This document shows, piece after piece, positions 5,744 through 6,359 of a stretch of 6,359 nucleotides of DNA. The DNA lies in the NCBI GenBank assembly GCA_005883255.1, contig VAXS01000010.1, forward strand, positions 1 to 6,359. The letters run 5' to 3'. Position 1 is the stretch's first letter; each line of letters opens with the position of its first letter. The position numbers and the translations under genes were made by a program. A model generated the notes under the pieces. It did not search any database, was not told the DNA's origin, and saw only the letters and a program-made list of their open reading frames with translations. This DNA is from Actinomycetota bacterium. Lineage in GTDB: Bacteria; Actinomycetota; Thermoleophilia; Solirubrobacterales; Solirubrobacteraceae.

Positions 5744-6359
5744 CCCACTCCCAGGACCGCCGCCATCGGCTGGGGGCGCACGCCCAGCCGCTCGGCGTCG
5801 GCGGTACCGCTGCGGCTGGTCATCGGCATCTCCATGAGCTCCACCTCGTCCCAGGTGGCGAACACCGAGTTGCCGGCCAGCAGGCGCGCCAGCCGCAGGA
5901 ACCGTCGCACCAGCGGCATGGGGACGTGGACGATCGCCCGCCGGCGCCCCGAGGAGCGCAGGGCGAGCCGGACGATCGCCTCGTAGGAGAGCGTGTCCGG
6001 CCCGGCCAGCTCGTAGCGCTCGCGGCCGTCGCCGCCGCCGTCCAGCGCGGCCAGCACGCAGTCGGCCACGTCGTCGGCCCAGATCGGCTGGTAGAGCGCG
6101 CGCCCCGAGCCCGAGATCGGCATGACCGGCAGCAGCAGCGCCAGGCGCTCCACCAGGGTGAGGAAGGGATCGCCCGGCGAGTAGACCAGCGACGGCGAGA
6201 AGATCGTGTGCGGCACCGCGGAGGCCCGCACCGCCTCCTCCGCCAGCGCCTTGGCCCGGAAGAAGCGCACCGGGCTGTGGGGCGAGGCCTGCAGCGCGGA
6301 GAAGAACAGGAAGCGCTCGACCCCGGCGCGCTCGGCCGCCTGCACCATCCGCCAGGTGG
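5740..6359 (-). CDS. Atypical SDR / NAD(P)-binding epimerase-like protein, N-terminus cut by window end
   Basis: The reading frame is open to the window edge (residues TWR precede the first visible Met at 6348), so this is the C-terminal part of a longer gene. The glycine-rich nucleotide-binding loop (GxxGxxG) would lie outside. Numbering from that Met, the visible part starts with the helix and strand AAERAGVERFLFFSAL (4-19), followed by the catalytic-helix region RFFRAKALAEEAV (28-40). Next come the substrate-side strand HTIFSPSLVYSPGDPFL (47-63), QPIWADDVADCVLAAL (87-102) and YELAGPDTLSYEAI. This order matches atypical SDRs of the NmrA / complex I NDUFA9-like / nucleoside-diphosphate-sugar epimerase kind. 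The usual YxxxK pair appears as Phe29 and Lys33, so the tyrosine is missing. The function may therefore be cofactor-binding or regulatory rather than dehydrogenase. A basic, possibly membrane-associating helix (PLVRRFLRLARLLAG) lies near the end. The stop overlaps the amidase stop. Confidence 0.82.
   Translation of the reverse strand, partial: TWRMVQAAERAGVERFLFFSALQASPHSPVRFFRAKALAEEAVRASAVPHTIFSPSLVYSPGDPFLTLVERLALLLPVMPISGSGRALYQPIWADDVADCVLAALDGGGDGRERYELAGPDTLSYEAIVRLALRSSGRRRAIVHVPMPLVRRFLRLARLLAGNSVFATWDEVELMEMPMTSRSGTADAERLGVRPQPMAAVLGVG

Overview
The window is uniformly GC-rich and carries tightly packed genes with actinobacterial features: a groES-groEL pair, a CitA-type ("citrate synthase 2") citrate synthase closely resembling the mycobacterial protein as I remember it, an ECF sigma factor with an anti-sigma-like membrane protein, a GTG-started amidase and an atypical SDR. 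I infer a high-GC Actinomycetota chromosome. A deep-branching class such as Thermoleophilia is possible, but that is only an impression from the anti-sigma ectodomain and overall style. No mobile element, CRISPR array, tRNA or rRNA is visible.

Layout. Positions 1-54 are the last 17 codons and stop of groES (+), followed by groEL (76-1704, +) with a strong Shine-Dalgarno. A GC-rich hairpin with a TTCG loop (1733-1754) closes the chaperonin operon. After a short, relatively AT-rich gap comes a single-pass membrane protein of anti-sigma type (1808-2593, +). It faces an ECF sigma factor gene (2590-3099, -), and the two stop codons overlap on one CTAG. Upstream of the sigma gene on the same strand, 28 bases away, is citA (3128-4237, -), so citA and the sigma factor probably form one transcription unit. 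A 69-base divergent intergenic region separates citA from an amidase-signature hydrolase (4307-5743, +). The amidase again meets a minus-strand gene tail to tail on a CTAG: an atypical SDR/NAD(P)-binding protein (5740-6359, -) whose N-terminus lies beyond the window.

How the genes work together. groES and groEL form the protein-folding chamber. The sigma factor and the membrane protein look like a signalling pair: the cytoplasmic helical N-terminus of the membrane protein would hold the sigma factor, and its outer domain would sense a signal. They are encoded convergently rather than in the usual sigma-then-anti-sigma operon, which is the most unusual point in the window. CitA feeds the TCA cycle, and its link to the sigma factor is only positional. 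The amidase and the SDR are probably independent housekeeping or catabolic enzymes. I see no convincing wholly new system. The convergent sigma/anti-sigma arrangement and the zinc-less anti-sigma are the points worth following.
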